5,397 nucleotides of DNA from an uncultured bacterium (GTDB taxonomy: Bacteria > Pseudomonadota > Alphaproteobacteria > CAISDR01). The stretch's first letter is position 1; every line of letters begins with the position of its first letter. This document shows positions 1 through 5,324 of the stretch, piece by piece. Where the stretch lies: contig CAISDR010000111.1 of NCBI GenBank assembly GCA_903884125.1, positions 1 through 5,397 on the forward strand, written 5' to 3'. The position numbers were made by a program, and so were the translations under genes. The notes beneath the pieces are model-generated. The model did not search any database, was not told the DNA's origin, and saw only the letters and a list, made by a program, of their open reading frames with translations.

Positions 1-144
1 CAAGAGGCACTTTGGGCAGCTGTTGCTGCTGTCATGCAAGAAAATGAATCGAAAATGCATGACAGCATCACGCATCGGGCTGAATTGACCAGAACGATGA
101 ATGCGATTGATGATCTTAAATCATACCAGCTTGTAACTGATTGA
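1..144 (+). CDS. 3' end of an unidentified gene, cut short by the IS21-family insertion
   Basis: Frame 1 is open from the window edge and encodes 47 residues ending in SYQLVTD before TGA at 142-144. The peptide is rich in Ala, Glu, Met and Asp, looks helical and soluble, and has no motif I recognise, so I assign no function. The stop codon is the first three bases of the insertion sequence, so the native end of the gene has been replaced. Joining position 141 to 2885 (assuming a 5-bp target duplication) continues the frame for six codons, PIAFNN, and then TAG at 2903-2905. The native gene would then have ended tail-to-tail about 65 bp from the stop of the minus-strand iclR gene. The protein may therefore have lost only a few C-terminal residues and could still work. 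The start and most of the gene lie outside the window. Confidence 0.6.
   Translation, partial: QEALWAAVAAVMQENESKMHDSITHRAELTRTMNAIDDLKSYQLVTD
27..67. repeat. Perfect 12-bp inverted repeat inside the interrupted gene
   Basis: TGCTGTCATGCA (27-38) and TGCATGACAGCA (56-67) are exact reverse complements separated by 17 A-rich bases. In RNA this could form a 12-bp stem with a 17-nt loop; in DNA it could be a dyad binding site. It lies within the open frame that ends at 144, and no T-run follows it, so it is not an intrinsic terminator. Its function is unknown and it may be coincidental. Confidence 0.5.
137..141. repeat. Possible left copy of an imperfect target-site duplication
   Basis: CTGAT directly abuts the left IS end, and CTGTT (2880-2884) directly abuts the right end; they match at 4 of 5 bases. 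IS21-family elements usually duplicate 4 to 8 bp of target. The single mismatch could be a later mutation, or the resemblance could be chance. Confidence 0.35.
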
Positions 145-258
145 TGATTCCGGGGGAAGTCGCCCATCATTCCGGAATGAAGCCGCCCACCCATTCCGAG
201 ATTATTCCGCCCACCGTTCCGATTTAATGTCGCCCACCATTCCGGGATGATTTCGCCC
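142..258 (+). repeat. Left IS end: five tandem ~23-bp repeats
   Basis: A two-block unit, (A/G)TTCCG followed about 9 to 12 bp later by CGCCC, occurs five times. The TTCCG-type blocks start at 147, 169, 193, 216 and 239; the CGCCC blocks start at 161, 184, 208, 231 and 254. The spacing of 22-24 bp is close to two helical turns, so all copies face the same side of the DNA. The outermost copy forms the terminal inverted repeat. IS21-family elements are known for multiple terminal repeats bound by IstA, so that role is inferred here. The sequence between them is not conserved. Confidence 0.85.
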
Positions 259-325
259 GGGTAATGGAGGGTCGGGAAGCCGCCGCTGGTCCCTTAAGGT
301 CCGCTCTTTTGGCCACAAAGCCTTT

Positions 326-329
326 GGAG
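326..329 (+). promoter_or_regulatory. Ribosome binding site of istA
   Basis: GGAG lies seven bases before the ATG at 337. It supports this start and the MPAERV N-terminus, which is usual for IstA proteins of this type. I see no convincing promoter in the GC-rich stretch 259-325. Confidence 0.6.
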
Positions 330-336
330 TGGATCG

Positions 337-1884
337 ATGCCAGCGGAAAGGGTTCCCATGCGCCAGGTGCGCGAAGTTTTACGTTTGAGCGCGGCCGGGA
401 TCGGTCGCCGGGAGATTGGCCGACGCCTGGGGATCGCCCCGTCGACGGTACGTGCGACGCTGGCGCGTGCGGCGGCGGCGGGGATCTGCTGGTCGGATGC
501 AGCGGAATTGACCGAGACGGTGCTGGAAGCAGCGCTGTTCAAGAATGTCGGCAAGAAGCAGGGCCACCGGCGTATCCCTGAGCCGGATTGGCCGTGGGTT
601 CACCGCGAACTCAAACGCAAACACGTCACGCTGGCAATCCTTTGGGACGAATATACCGACGCCAATCCGGACGGTTACCGATACAGCCGCTTCTGCGAAC
701 TCTATCGGGCCTGGGAAGGTCGCCTCACCGTCTCGATGCGTCAGTCTCATTTGGGCGGCGACAAACTGTTTGTCGATTATGCCGGTGACACGGTGCCGGT
801 GATTATTGACCGACTGACCGGCGAGATCCGTAGCGCCCAGATCTTTGTGGCGGTGATGGGCGCATCAAGCTTCACCTATGCCGAGGCAACCTGGACCCAG
901 GGGCTGGCCGATTGGATCGGCGGTCATACCCGCGCCCTGGAGGCGATCGGCGGTTGCCCGAAGCTCTTTGTCCCCGACAATGCCAAAACGGCGGTGATCA
1001 AGGCTTGTCTCTATGATCCCCAGGTCAATCGAAGCTATACCGAGATGGCGGCCCATTACGGCGTCGCAGTTTTGCCCGCGCGCCCAAGAAAGCCCAAAGA
1101 CAAAGCCAAGGTTGAAGCGGCGGTCCTGATCGTCGAACGCTGGCTGCTGGGGCGGCTGCGTAACCATCGCTTTTACAGCCTGGCCGATGTGAACCGCGCG
1201 ATACGGGAGCTCCTGCATCATCTAAATGAGGTCCGTCCCTTCCGCCGCATGGGGGTCACACGCCGCCAATTACTTGAGGAACTGGACCGCCCGTTCCTCA
1301 ATCCGCTTCCCGTGGAGCCTTATGTTTTTGCCGAATGGCGCGCCCATCGTTTGGGTGTCGATTACCATGTCGATATTGATGGTCATTTTTATTCCGCCCC
1401 CTATCGCTTTGCGCGCGAACAGCTGGACGTTCGGTTGACCGGGCGACTGGTGGAGATCTTCTTCAAGGGCGAGCGGATTGCAGCCCATCCCCGCACCAGC
1501 AGTAACGGCAAGCATTCCACTTTGGCCGAGCATATGCCTTCCAGCCATCGCCGTTACGCCGATTGGACAATCGAACGGATACGGCGGGAATCCGGCAGCA
1601 TCGGGCCATCGACCGCAATGTTGTGCGACCTCATCCTGGAGCAGCGCCCCCATCCCGAGCAGGGGTTCCGCGCGTGCTTGGGCATTGTCCGATTGACGCG
1701 CCCCTTCGGGTCCGACCGTGTCGAGGCGGCGGCCACCCGCGCACTGGAGATCGGTGCCCGGACCTATGGCTCAGTCAAATCTATTCTCGACAACAACCTT
1801 GATCGTCAGGCGACGCACCGGCGCGCTGCGGATGGCCAGACGATCCTCCATCCCAACATCCGCGGCGCGCGTTATTACAATTGA
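337..1884 (+). CDS. istA: IS21-family transposase IstA
   Basis: DDE transposase of 515 residues that cuts and joins the element ends; it acts in the cytoplasm on DNA together with IstB. An N-terminal helix-turn-helix at about residues 8-45 contains the GRREIGRRLGIAPSTVRATL segment expected to help recognise the end repeats. The integrase-type catalytic core spans roughly residues 140-265. The likely catalytic triad is D147 (in LFVDYAGD), D214 (in FVPDNAK) and E260 (in KPKDKAKVE), with the spacing normal for IstA. A C-terminal region with the FYSAPYRF segment (about 351-358) follows, also typical of the family. Length is normal and no frameshift is visible. The TGA stop (1882-1884) overlaps the ribosome binding site of istB, which suggests translational coupling. 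Family assignment is firm; current activity is untested. Confidence 0.96.
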   Translation: MPAERVPMRQVREVLRLSAAGIGRREIGRRLGIAPSTVRATLARAAAAGICWSDAAELTETVLEAALFKNVGKKQGHRRIPEPDWPWVHRELKRKHVTLAILWDEYTDANPDGYRYSRFCELYRAWEGRLTVSMRQSHLGGDKLFVDYAGDTVPVIIDRLTGEIRSAQIFVAVMGASSFTYAEATWTQGLADWIGGHTRALEAIGGCPKLFVPDNAKTAVIKACLYDPQVNRSYTEMAAHYGVAVLPARPRKPKDKAKVEAAVLIVERWLLGRLRNHRFYSLADVNRAIRELLHHLNEVRPFRRMGVTRRQLLEELDRPFLNPLPVEPYVFAEWRAHRLGVDYHVDIDGHFYSAPYRFAREQLDVRLTGRLVEIFFKGERIAAHPRTSSNGKHSTLAEHMPSSHRRYADWTIERIRRESGSIGPSTAMLCDLILEQRPHPEQGFRACLGIVRLTRPFGSDRVEAAATRALEIGARTYGSVKSILDNNLDRQATHRRAADGQTILHPNIRGARYYN

Positions 1885-1888
1885 GGAG
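1883..1888 (+). promoter_or_regulatory. Ribosome binding site of istB, overlapping the istA stop
   Basis: GAGGAG begins inside the istA TGA and lies five bases before the istB ATG at 1894. Ribosomes finishing istA would stop on the initiation region of istB, so the two products are probably made together. Confidence 0.8.
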
Positions 1889-1893
1889 ATCCC

Positions 1894-2634
1894 ATGCTTA
1901 CCCACCCAACACTCGATCAGCTCAATCAATTGGGCCTGTTCGGTATGGCCAAGGCTTTTGCCGATCTGGCCGCATCCGGCGATGCCACTGCCATGACCCA
2001 GGCGGAATGGCTCGGCCTATTGGTGGATCGCGAGATGACCTACCGCTGCGACAAGAAGCTGGTCAGGCGCCTGCGCTATGCCCGACTGCGCCACCAGGCG
2101 GCAGTGGAAGATGTCGATTACCGCGCGGCCCGCGGCTTAGACCGCGCGCTCTTCCAGAAGCTTGTGGCCGGCGGCTGGATCGACGCCCATGAGAACCTGG
2201 TCATCACCGGCCCAACCGGTGTTGGCAAATCGTGGCTGGCCTCAGCCCTTGGCCACAAGGCCTGCCGAGACAACCGCGCGGTCTTGTATCAGCGCATTCC
2301 CAAGCTGTTCGGCGAACTCGCCCTTGCGCGCGGCGACGGTCGTTATGCCCGGCTGCTCCGCGCTTTGGGCGGCGTTCAGGTCCTTATCCTGGATGATTGG
2401 GGCCTTGAACCGATCTCGCCTGAGGCCCGGCATGACCTGCTGGAAATACTCGAAGAACGCTATGGCCGCAGATCAACTATCGTCACCAGTCAGTTGCCGA
2501 TTGACAAATGGCACGAGGTCATCGGTGACCCCACCTATGCCGACGCCATCCTTGATCGCCTGGTCCATAACGCCAATCGCATTGATCTGACCGGGGAATC
2601 CTTGCGCAAAAAGCGCAGTCCCAAATCCGCTTGA
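1894..2634 (+). CDS. istB: IS21-family helper ATPase IstB
   Basis: AAA+ ATPase of 246 residues, related to DnaC/DnaA-type ATPases, that assembles on DNA, helps choose the target and activates IstA. The Walker A motif GPTGVGKS is at residues 106-113 and Walker B VLILDDWG at 163-170 (D167, D168). A sensor-1-like TIVTSQ lies at 195-200, and R222 in the ILDRLVH segment is a likely arginine finger. The C-terminal NRIDLTGESLRKK stretch is typical of IstB. The N-terminal 95 residues match the usual helical IstB N-domain (LGLFGMAKAF, DREMTYR). The length is normal and the frame intact. It is expressed from the istA transcript, nine bases downstream of istA. Confidence 0.96.
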   Translation: MLTHPTLDQLNQLGLFGMAKAFADLAASGDATAMTQAEWLGLLVDREMTYRCDKKLVRRLRYARLRHQAAVEDVDYRAARGLDRALFQKLVAGGWIDAHENLVITGPTGVGKSWLASALGHKACRDNRAVLYQRIPKLFGELALARGDGRYARLLRALGGVQVLILDDWGLEPISPEARHDLLEILEERYGRRSTIVTSQLPIDKWHEVIGDPTYADAILDRLVHNANRIDLTGESLRKKRSPKSA

Positions 2635-2649
2635 TCAACAGGATTACGG

Positions 2650-2787
2650 ATGGCCGTGGATATGGCGCTACGCTTGGACAACGCTGACGCGTTGCCCACA
2701 TACCCGCCGCCACAGCATCAACAGAAAGAGTTTAGCAAAATGAATTGGAGGATTGACGAGCGCCCAAGCTCGGTGCCACAAATTTAA
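2650..2787 (+). CDS. Possible small ORF (45 codons) behind istB, inside the IS
   Basis: ATG at 2650 opens a 45-codon frame ending at TAA 2785-2787, 15 bp after the istB stop. AGGA at 2640-2643 is a fair ribosome binding site six bases before the ATG. The peptide begins MAVDMALRLDNADALP, has a Pro/Gln-rich middle (TYPPPQHQQKEFSK) and no domain I recognise. It may be a real small protein, a remnant, or a chance frame in the non-coding tail of the element. It lies before the right-end repeats, which start near 2810. Confidence 0.22.
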   Translation: MAVDMALRLDNADALPTYPPPQHQQKEFSKMNWRIDERPSSVPQI

Positions 2788-2809
2788 CAGCCAGCGACGC
2801 TTCGCAGCT

Positions 2810-2879
2810 GGGCGGTATCAAATCGGAATGCCGGGCGACATCATGTCGGAATAGGCGGGCGGCTTCGCCGGAATCTTCA
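2810..2879 (-). repeat. Right IS end: three inverted ~23-bp repeats
   Basis: On the plus strand the reversed blocks GGGCG (starts 2810, 2833, 2857) and CGGAAT (starts 2824, 2847, 2869) occur three times with 22-24 bp spacing. They are inverted relative to the five copies on the left. The outermost copy, read on the minus strand from 2879, pairs with the left terminus at 142. These are presumed transposase binding sites. Confidence 0.85.
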
Positions 2880-2884
2880 CTGTT
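2880..2884. repeat. Possible right copy of an imperfect target-site duplication
   Basis: CTGTT adjoins the right IS terminus and differs from the left flanking CTGAT (137-141) at one base. Confidence 0.35.
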
Positions 2885-2905
2885 CCAATAGCTTTCAATA
2901 ATTAG
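2885..2905 (+). pseudogene. Possible severed C-terminal codons of the gene at 1-144
   Basis: If the IS and one 5-bp duplication are removed, the frame of the upstream gene runs on through CCA ATA GCT TTC AAT AAT TAG, encoding PIAFNN and a stop at 2903-2905. The segment is very short, so frame continuity alone is weak evidence. It depends on the duplication being exactly 5 bp and on no deletion at the junction. Confidence 0.3.
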
Positions 2906-2970
2906 GGCAGCGTTTGCGGCGCGTTCACACTTGAAACCGCAGTCAGAGGGCACCCAGGTTGACAAACCGC

Positions 2971-3810
2971 TTAGCCATTAGGGTGGGTTTGCTGATTTTC
3001 CGAAACCAGTAGCGGGCCTTTAATGTGGCTGTAGAGCTCTGGCATTTCATGGATCATCGCTGAAACACGGCGTTCTATTTCCAGTGCAGCCGCTTGCAGC
3101 TTAGGTAGCAGTGATTGCAGTACATTGGCCTTTGTCAAAACTCTCTTCATAAAGCGCAGGTGAATTCCCGCCACGTATTCATCGTTCAGATAGATAGGAA
3201 CGGCCACAAGTCCCTCGGCCCACCCTTCGCGAGATGGACTAAAGGCATATTTGTTGGATCGGATTCGATCAAACTCTGCATCAGAGGGTGGTGCAGATGA
3301 TTTGCTCTGCGGCGTTGATAGAATGGCGGTAGAGATAAGTTTGTCCCGTACATCCTTGGCGCAATGAGCCAGGTAAATATATCCACTCGCTCCCAGCATG
3401 AGCGGGAAAGTCTTGCCTTCCTCGATCCGGTCCAACGCAAGTGGCGCTTCATGATCGGTCGATACTTGGGTCACCATCTGCTGGCCTACCGGACTGGTCA
3501 GCCCAACAGGCATCAAGGTCTCCCGGCAAAGTGCCTGAAGCACGGGACGAGCAACCTCTGCAAGGAGGCTATCCCGATTGAAGCCAAACGCAATATGTCG
3601 AACTTTGGAAGATAAATAGAACCGATGGTTGGTTTCATCATGAATGACATAGCCATCATTAGCCAGGGTTTCCAATATCCGATGAGCGGTAGTCCGGGGA
3701 ATTTTGAGATGGGCCGCCAGTTCTGATCCCGTGAGGTGATTACGCACGTTCAGAATGCGAAGGGTTTCAAGGCCACGACGCAGGGAGCTTAGATGCCTTT
3801 TTTCATCCAT
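2971..3810 (-). CDS. IclR-family transcriptional regulator
   Basis: A 279-residue cytoplasmic DNA-binding regulator. From the ATG at 3810, an N-terminal winged helix-turn-helix spans about residues 10-70, with recognition-helix segment IPRTTAHRILETLANDGY and wing HDETNHRFYLSS. An IclR-type effector-binding domain follows at about residues 80-255 (LCRETLMPVGLTSP, LMLGASGYIYLAH, FSPSREGWAEGLVAVPIYL). The tail to THPNG is loosely conserved. The overall style resembles the MhpR-like branch, whose characterised members control aromatic-acid catabolism; the effector here is unknown. A TTG start at 3837 would add nine residues, but neither start has a strong Shine-Dalgarno; I prefer the ATG because the family homology begins right after it. 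The gene diverges from the cytochrome c gene across a ~600-bp gap, converges with the IS-interrupted gene, and has a promoter and dyad upstream. Confidence 0.92.
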   Translation of the reverse strand: MDEKRHLSSLRRGLETLRILNVRNHLTGSELAAHLKIPRTTAHRILETLANDGYVIHDETNHRFYLSSKVRHIAFGFNRDSLLAEVARPVLQALCRETLMPVGLTSPVGQQMVTQVSTDHEAPLALDRIEEGKTFPLMLGASGYIYLAHCAKDVRDKLISTAILSTPQSKSSAPPSDAEFDRIRSNKYAFSPSREGWAEGLVAVPIYLNDEYVAGIHLRFMKRVLTKANVLQSLLPKLQAAALEIERRVSAMIHEMPELYSHIKGPLLVSENQQTHPNG

Positions 3811-3885
3811 CGCCACAGGTTTCCGTCTTTGGATCAACCCATTCAGGCTGCCGTCAGCCCATCACGCAAGTTGGTGTATTCGCGC

Positions 3886-3901
3886 TTGCCCATTCGGGCA
3901 A
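3886..3901. promoter_or_regulatory. Inverted repeat between the iclR promoter and iclR, candidate operator
   Basis: TTGCCC-ATTC-GGGCAA is a perfect dyad with 6-bp arms and a 4-bp spacer. It sits just downstream of the predicted iclR -10 element and would overlap the first transcribed bases, a position suited to autorepression. IclR-family proteins often bind dyads near their own promoter. Binding here is inference, and the sequence does not match an IclR-family consensus I can name. Confidence 0.4.
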
Positions 3902-3914
3902 ACTTTCAGTTACA

Positions 3915-3942
3915 ATTCTAAGGCTTCTCCGGAATTTGTCGA
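3915..3942 (-). promoter_or_regulatory. Sigma70-like promoter for iclR
   Basis: On the minus strand, TCGACA (3942-3937, 5 of 6 to TTGACA) and TAGAAT (3920-3915, 5 of 6 to TATAAT) are separated by 16 bp. Transcription would start near 3908, leaving a leader of about 100 nt before the ATG at 3810. A perfect TTGACA also lies at 3950-3945, but its spacing to the -10 is too long (24 bp). Confidence 0.45.
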
Positions 3943-4231
3943 TATGTCAACTCGCTGCAAGTCGGCGGAAATATGCGGGACGGAAGTCGTGCACAAGATT
4001 CCCAGCATTTATCAGCTTGCAAATCGCTGCTCCCCCGCAATGGCTCCTATCGCTGATCGCATAAGTAAACTGGTGGTTTGATCCAGCCAACCTCTGCCGA
4101 ATGCCAGCATTTGCCGGGACATGTTCAGCGCTCTCGCAGGCGGCAATCAGCGCGCCCACAAGACCGGATATCGGACACGATCCGGTTTGCTGCATGGACC
4201 TGTAAAGGGTGATGATAGCCTTGCCGGGAAG

Positions 4232-4237
4232 TATAAT
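4232..4237 (+). promoter_or_regulatory. Perfect -10 hexamer, possible cytochrome c promoter
   Basis: TATAAT reads toward the cytochrome gene, but no good -35 lies 16-18 bp upstream and there is no extended -10 TG. If used it would probably need an activator. It would start transcription near 4244 and leave a leader of almost 200 nt. Confidence 0.3.
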
Positions 4238-4259
4238 AATCCGCGAAAGCTAGGCGGAT

Positions 4260-4272
4260 TGATCCTGGATCA
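4260..4272. promoter_or_regulatory. Palindrome TGATCC-T-GGATCA downstream of the -10
   Basis: Perfect 6-bp arms around a single T, placed about 16 to 28 bp after the predicted start at 4244. That is a position at which a bound protein could block or modulate transcription of the cytochrome gene. The binding protein is unknown. Confidence 0.3.
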
Positions 4273-4330
4273 GGCAAAAAATTTGGGGATGCAAAAATGG
4301 CGGATGCCAGGTTCAAGGTGAATCTGACAG

Positions 4331-4348
4331 TGCCACCCATCGGTGGCA
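4331..4348. repeat. Inverted repeat TGCCACC-CATC-GGTGGCA
   Basis: Perfect 7-bp, GC-rich arms with a 4-bp spacer, 91 bp before the cytochrome start. It could be a protein binding site or an RNA hairpin in the leader. It has no T-run, so it is not an intrinsic terminator. Its outer TGCC...GGCA and ~CATC core loosely echo the dyad at 3886-3901. Confidence 0.4.
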
Positions 4349-4387
4349 GAACCCGTTGGATTGCGACCAAACCTGCTTAGGGATTTC

Positions 4388-4398
4388 TTGGGTCCCAA
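4388..4398. repeat. Short palindrome TTGGG-T-CCCAA
   Basis: Five-base arms around a central T, about 40 bp before the cytochrome start. Short enough to occur by chance; recorded because it is one of several dyads in this leader. Confidence 0.2.
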
Positions 4399-4439
4399 TC
4401 TCAAGGCCGGCATAACCCGAAATCTGGGACGCATGGATA

Positions 4440-4799
4440 ATGATGCTCTTGCGCACTATTTGTTCAATATCGGTTCTAATGGTCGCGAGTCTAGGGCACG
4501 CGGCAGAGCCTGGTGCTGCTAAATACAGTCTGAGTTGCGCGGCTTGTCATCAGTTAAATGGCAAAGGAATCCCAAGAGCGTTTCCCTCCATTGTCGGGGC
4601 GCCATCCATCAGCGGCGATTCAAAGAACCTTATTAATTTGATCCTACGCGGTCGTGGCGGGATGCCGCCATTGGCTGCAGAGCTTACTGATGCTGATATA
4701 GTTGCCATTATTGGATACATCCGGGGATCATGGGGCAACAATGGCGATCCGGTAGCAGTGGAGGAGGTGGCAGCTGAGCGCCTCGCCGCAAAACTGTGA
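4440..4799 (+). CDS. Periplasmic monohaem class I cytochrome c
   Basis: A 119-residue exported electron carrier. Residues 1-21 form a Sec signal peptide: basic R5, hydrophobic ISVLMVASL, and likely cleavage after LGHA (G19-H20-A21). The haem attachment site CAACH is at residues 33-37, with H37 as proximal ligand. Met75 in RGRGGMPPL is the likely sixth ligand. The C-terminal helix TDADIVAIIGYIRGSW (about 83-98) is the usual class I fold ending. The mature protein is about 98 residues, normal for a single-haem cytochrome. Such proteins usually accept electrons from periplasmic dehydrogenases (for example PQQ- or molybdenum-dependent enzymes) and pass them to the oxidase; the partner is not in view. 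ATG 4440 or 4443 could start it. There is only a weak GGGAC upstream (4426-4430). No neighbour is close enough to form an operon within the window. Confidence 0.93.
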   Translation: MMLLRTICSISVLMVASLGHAAEPGAAKYSLSCAACHQLNGKGIPRAFPSIVGAPSISGDSKNLINLILRGRGGMPPLAAELTDADIVAIIGYIRGSWGNNGDPVAVEEVAAERLAAKL

Positions 4800-4811
4800 T
4801 GAGTGGCGTTG

Positions 4812-4829
4812 TAGTGTTCGCCAACACTA
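4812..4829. repeat. Inverted repeat after the cytochrome c gene, followed by an A tract
   Basis: TAGTGTT-CGCC-AACACTA, perfect 7-bp arms, starts 12 bp after the cytochrome stop and is followed by a further run of six A. On the plus strand the hairpin lacks the U-tract of an intrinsic terminator; on the minus strand the T-run precedes the hairpin, which is also wrong. It may stabilise the mRNA end or bind a protein. Confidence 0.35.
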
Positions 4830-4983
4830 AAAAAATTGCCGAAAATATGGTTGAATTTTCACCTCCAGACGACAATCACAAAAAGATGTCTTTGGGTAAT
4901 GGCGCAACGAGTTGGCTGAACCGGAATAACTGATTTGTTCGCTGGCGCTGATTTGAAATAACGCGTAAACAACGTCGCTATCA

Positions 4984-5002
4984 CCTGTCGACAGTTGACA
5001 GG
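4984..5002. repeat. Overlapping dyads around CCTGTCGACAGTTGACAGG
   Basis: CCTGTC (4984-4989) and GACAGG (4997-5002) are inverted with a 7-bp gap, and CTGTCGACAG (4985-4994) is itself a perfect 10-bp palindrome. Nested dyads of this kind can be binding sites, but no regulator can be named. Confidence 0.25.
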
Positions 5003-5308
5003 CTTGGGTGTCTTCGTCACACTTTCGAATGTTTAAAAACAGCAATCTTCAAATGCCTGATGCCACGCGCTGAACCGCAGTAATGGCGTTTGGCGTATGA
5101 TGCTCTCCTAGTTGGTCCAGAGACCAGGTTGAGTGTGAGTTCAGAAATGGTCATGCGAGATTTGAATGTTTGATGTCGAACACCAGCGTTTTATGGCCCA
5201 GGTTTCGGGAAGAGTTTCTATGAGGGCCAGATTTTTTGATCACGCAGTTGGCTGCGCCATTAAATGGATGTGGAAAGTTTCACAGGCAATTTTATTGTGG
5301 GCCATGCC

Positions 5309-5324
5309 AAGCGAATTTTCGCTT
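5309..5324. promoter_or_regulatory. Candidate operator just upstream of the last gene
   Basis: AAGCGAA-TT-TTCGCTT is a perfect dyad with 7-bp arms, ending 25 bp before the ATG at 5350. The position between any promoter and the start codon suits a repressor site or a leader hairpin. The binding protein is unknown; the IclR-type regulator encoded nearby is one candidate, by proximity only. Confidence 0.35.

Larger units (their letters stand above)
142..2879 (+). mobile_element. Complete IS21-family insertion sequence, about 2.74 kb
   Basis: The ends are related inverted repeats. The left end starts TGATGATTCCGG and the reverse complement of the right end starts TGAAGATTCCGG, each followed by AAG(T/C)CGCCC. 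Both begin with TG and so end in CA, as IS21-family elements do. Inside are istA and istB in the usual order and orientation, plus arrays of ~23-bp end repeats that are expected to be transposase binding sites. Both genes are full length with intact catalytic motifs, so the element may still be active. It is somewhat longer than many family members because about 245 bp follow istB. The exact named IS cannot be given without a database search. Confidence 0.93.
3838..4439. other. Intergenic region between divergent iclR and cytochrome c genes
   Basis: About 600 bp with no convincing gene. The open frames here lack ribosome binding sites and family resemblance, and overlap one another on both strands. 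It holds the iclR promoter and dyad on its left. On the right are a perfect TATAAT (4232), palindromes at 4260-4272 and 4388-4398, and an inverted repeat at 4331-4348. A small region this rich in dyads suggests regulatory DNA, although decayed coding sequence cannot be excluded. Confidence 0.5.

Noticed and set aside
142..258. Regularly spaced repeats resembling a short CRISPR array
   Set aside because: The units are only loosely conserved bipartite blocks every ~23 bp with no unique spacers, they have inverted partners at the other end of the element, and they fit IS21 end repeats.
264..581. Open plus-strand frame of 105 codons over the start of istA
   Set aside because: It overlaps istA in another frame, has Gly-rich low-complexity translation and no family resemblance; it is a shadow of a GC-rich gene.
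2732..2965. Minus-strand frame of 77 codons across the right IS end
   Set aside because: It crosses the IS boundary, so as a whole it can only be a product of the insertion; only its first part (2880-2965) could be native, and that is noted separately.
3947..4195. Minus-strand frame of 82 codons upstream of iclR
   Set aside because: No ribosome binding site, no recognisable domain, and it overlaps the iclR promoter region and an equally open plus-strand frame.
4121..4380. Open frames in the gap before the cytochrome gene, including a 27-codon ATG frame at 4297-4380
   Set aside because: They overlap on both strands, lack ribosome binding sites and have no convincing protein character.
4995..5030. 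TTGACA followed by TCGAAT as a promoter
   Set aside because: The hexamers are 24 bp apart, too far for sigma70.
4827..5045. Minus-strand frame of 72 codons after the cytochrome gene
   Set aside because: AT-rich stretch, no ribosome binding site or motif; it begins and ends in inverted-repeat-rich non-coding sequence.
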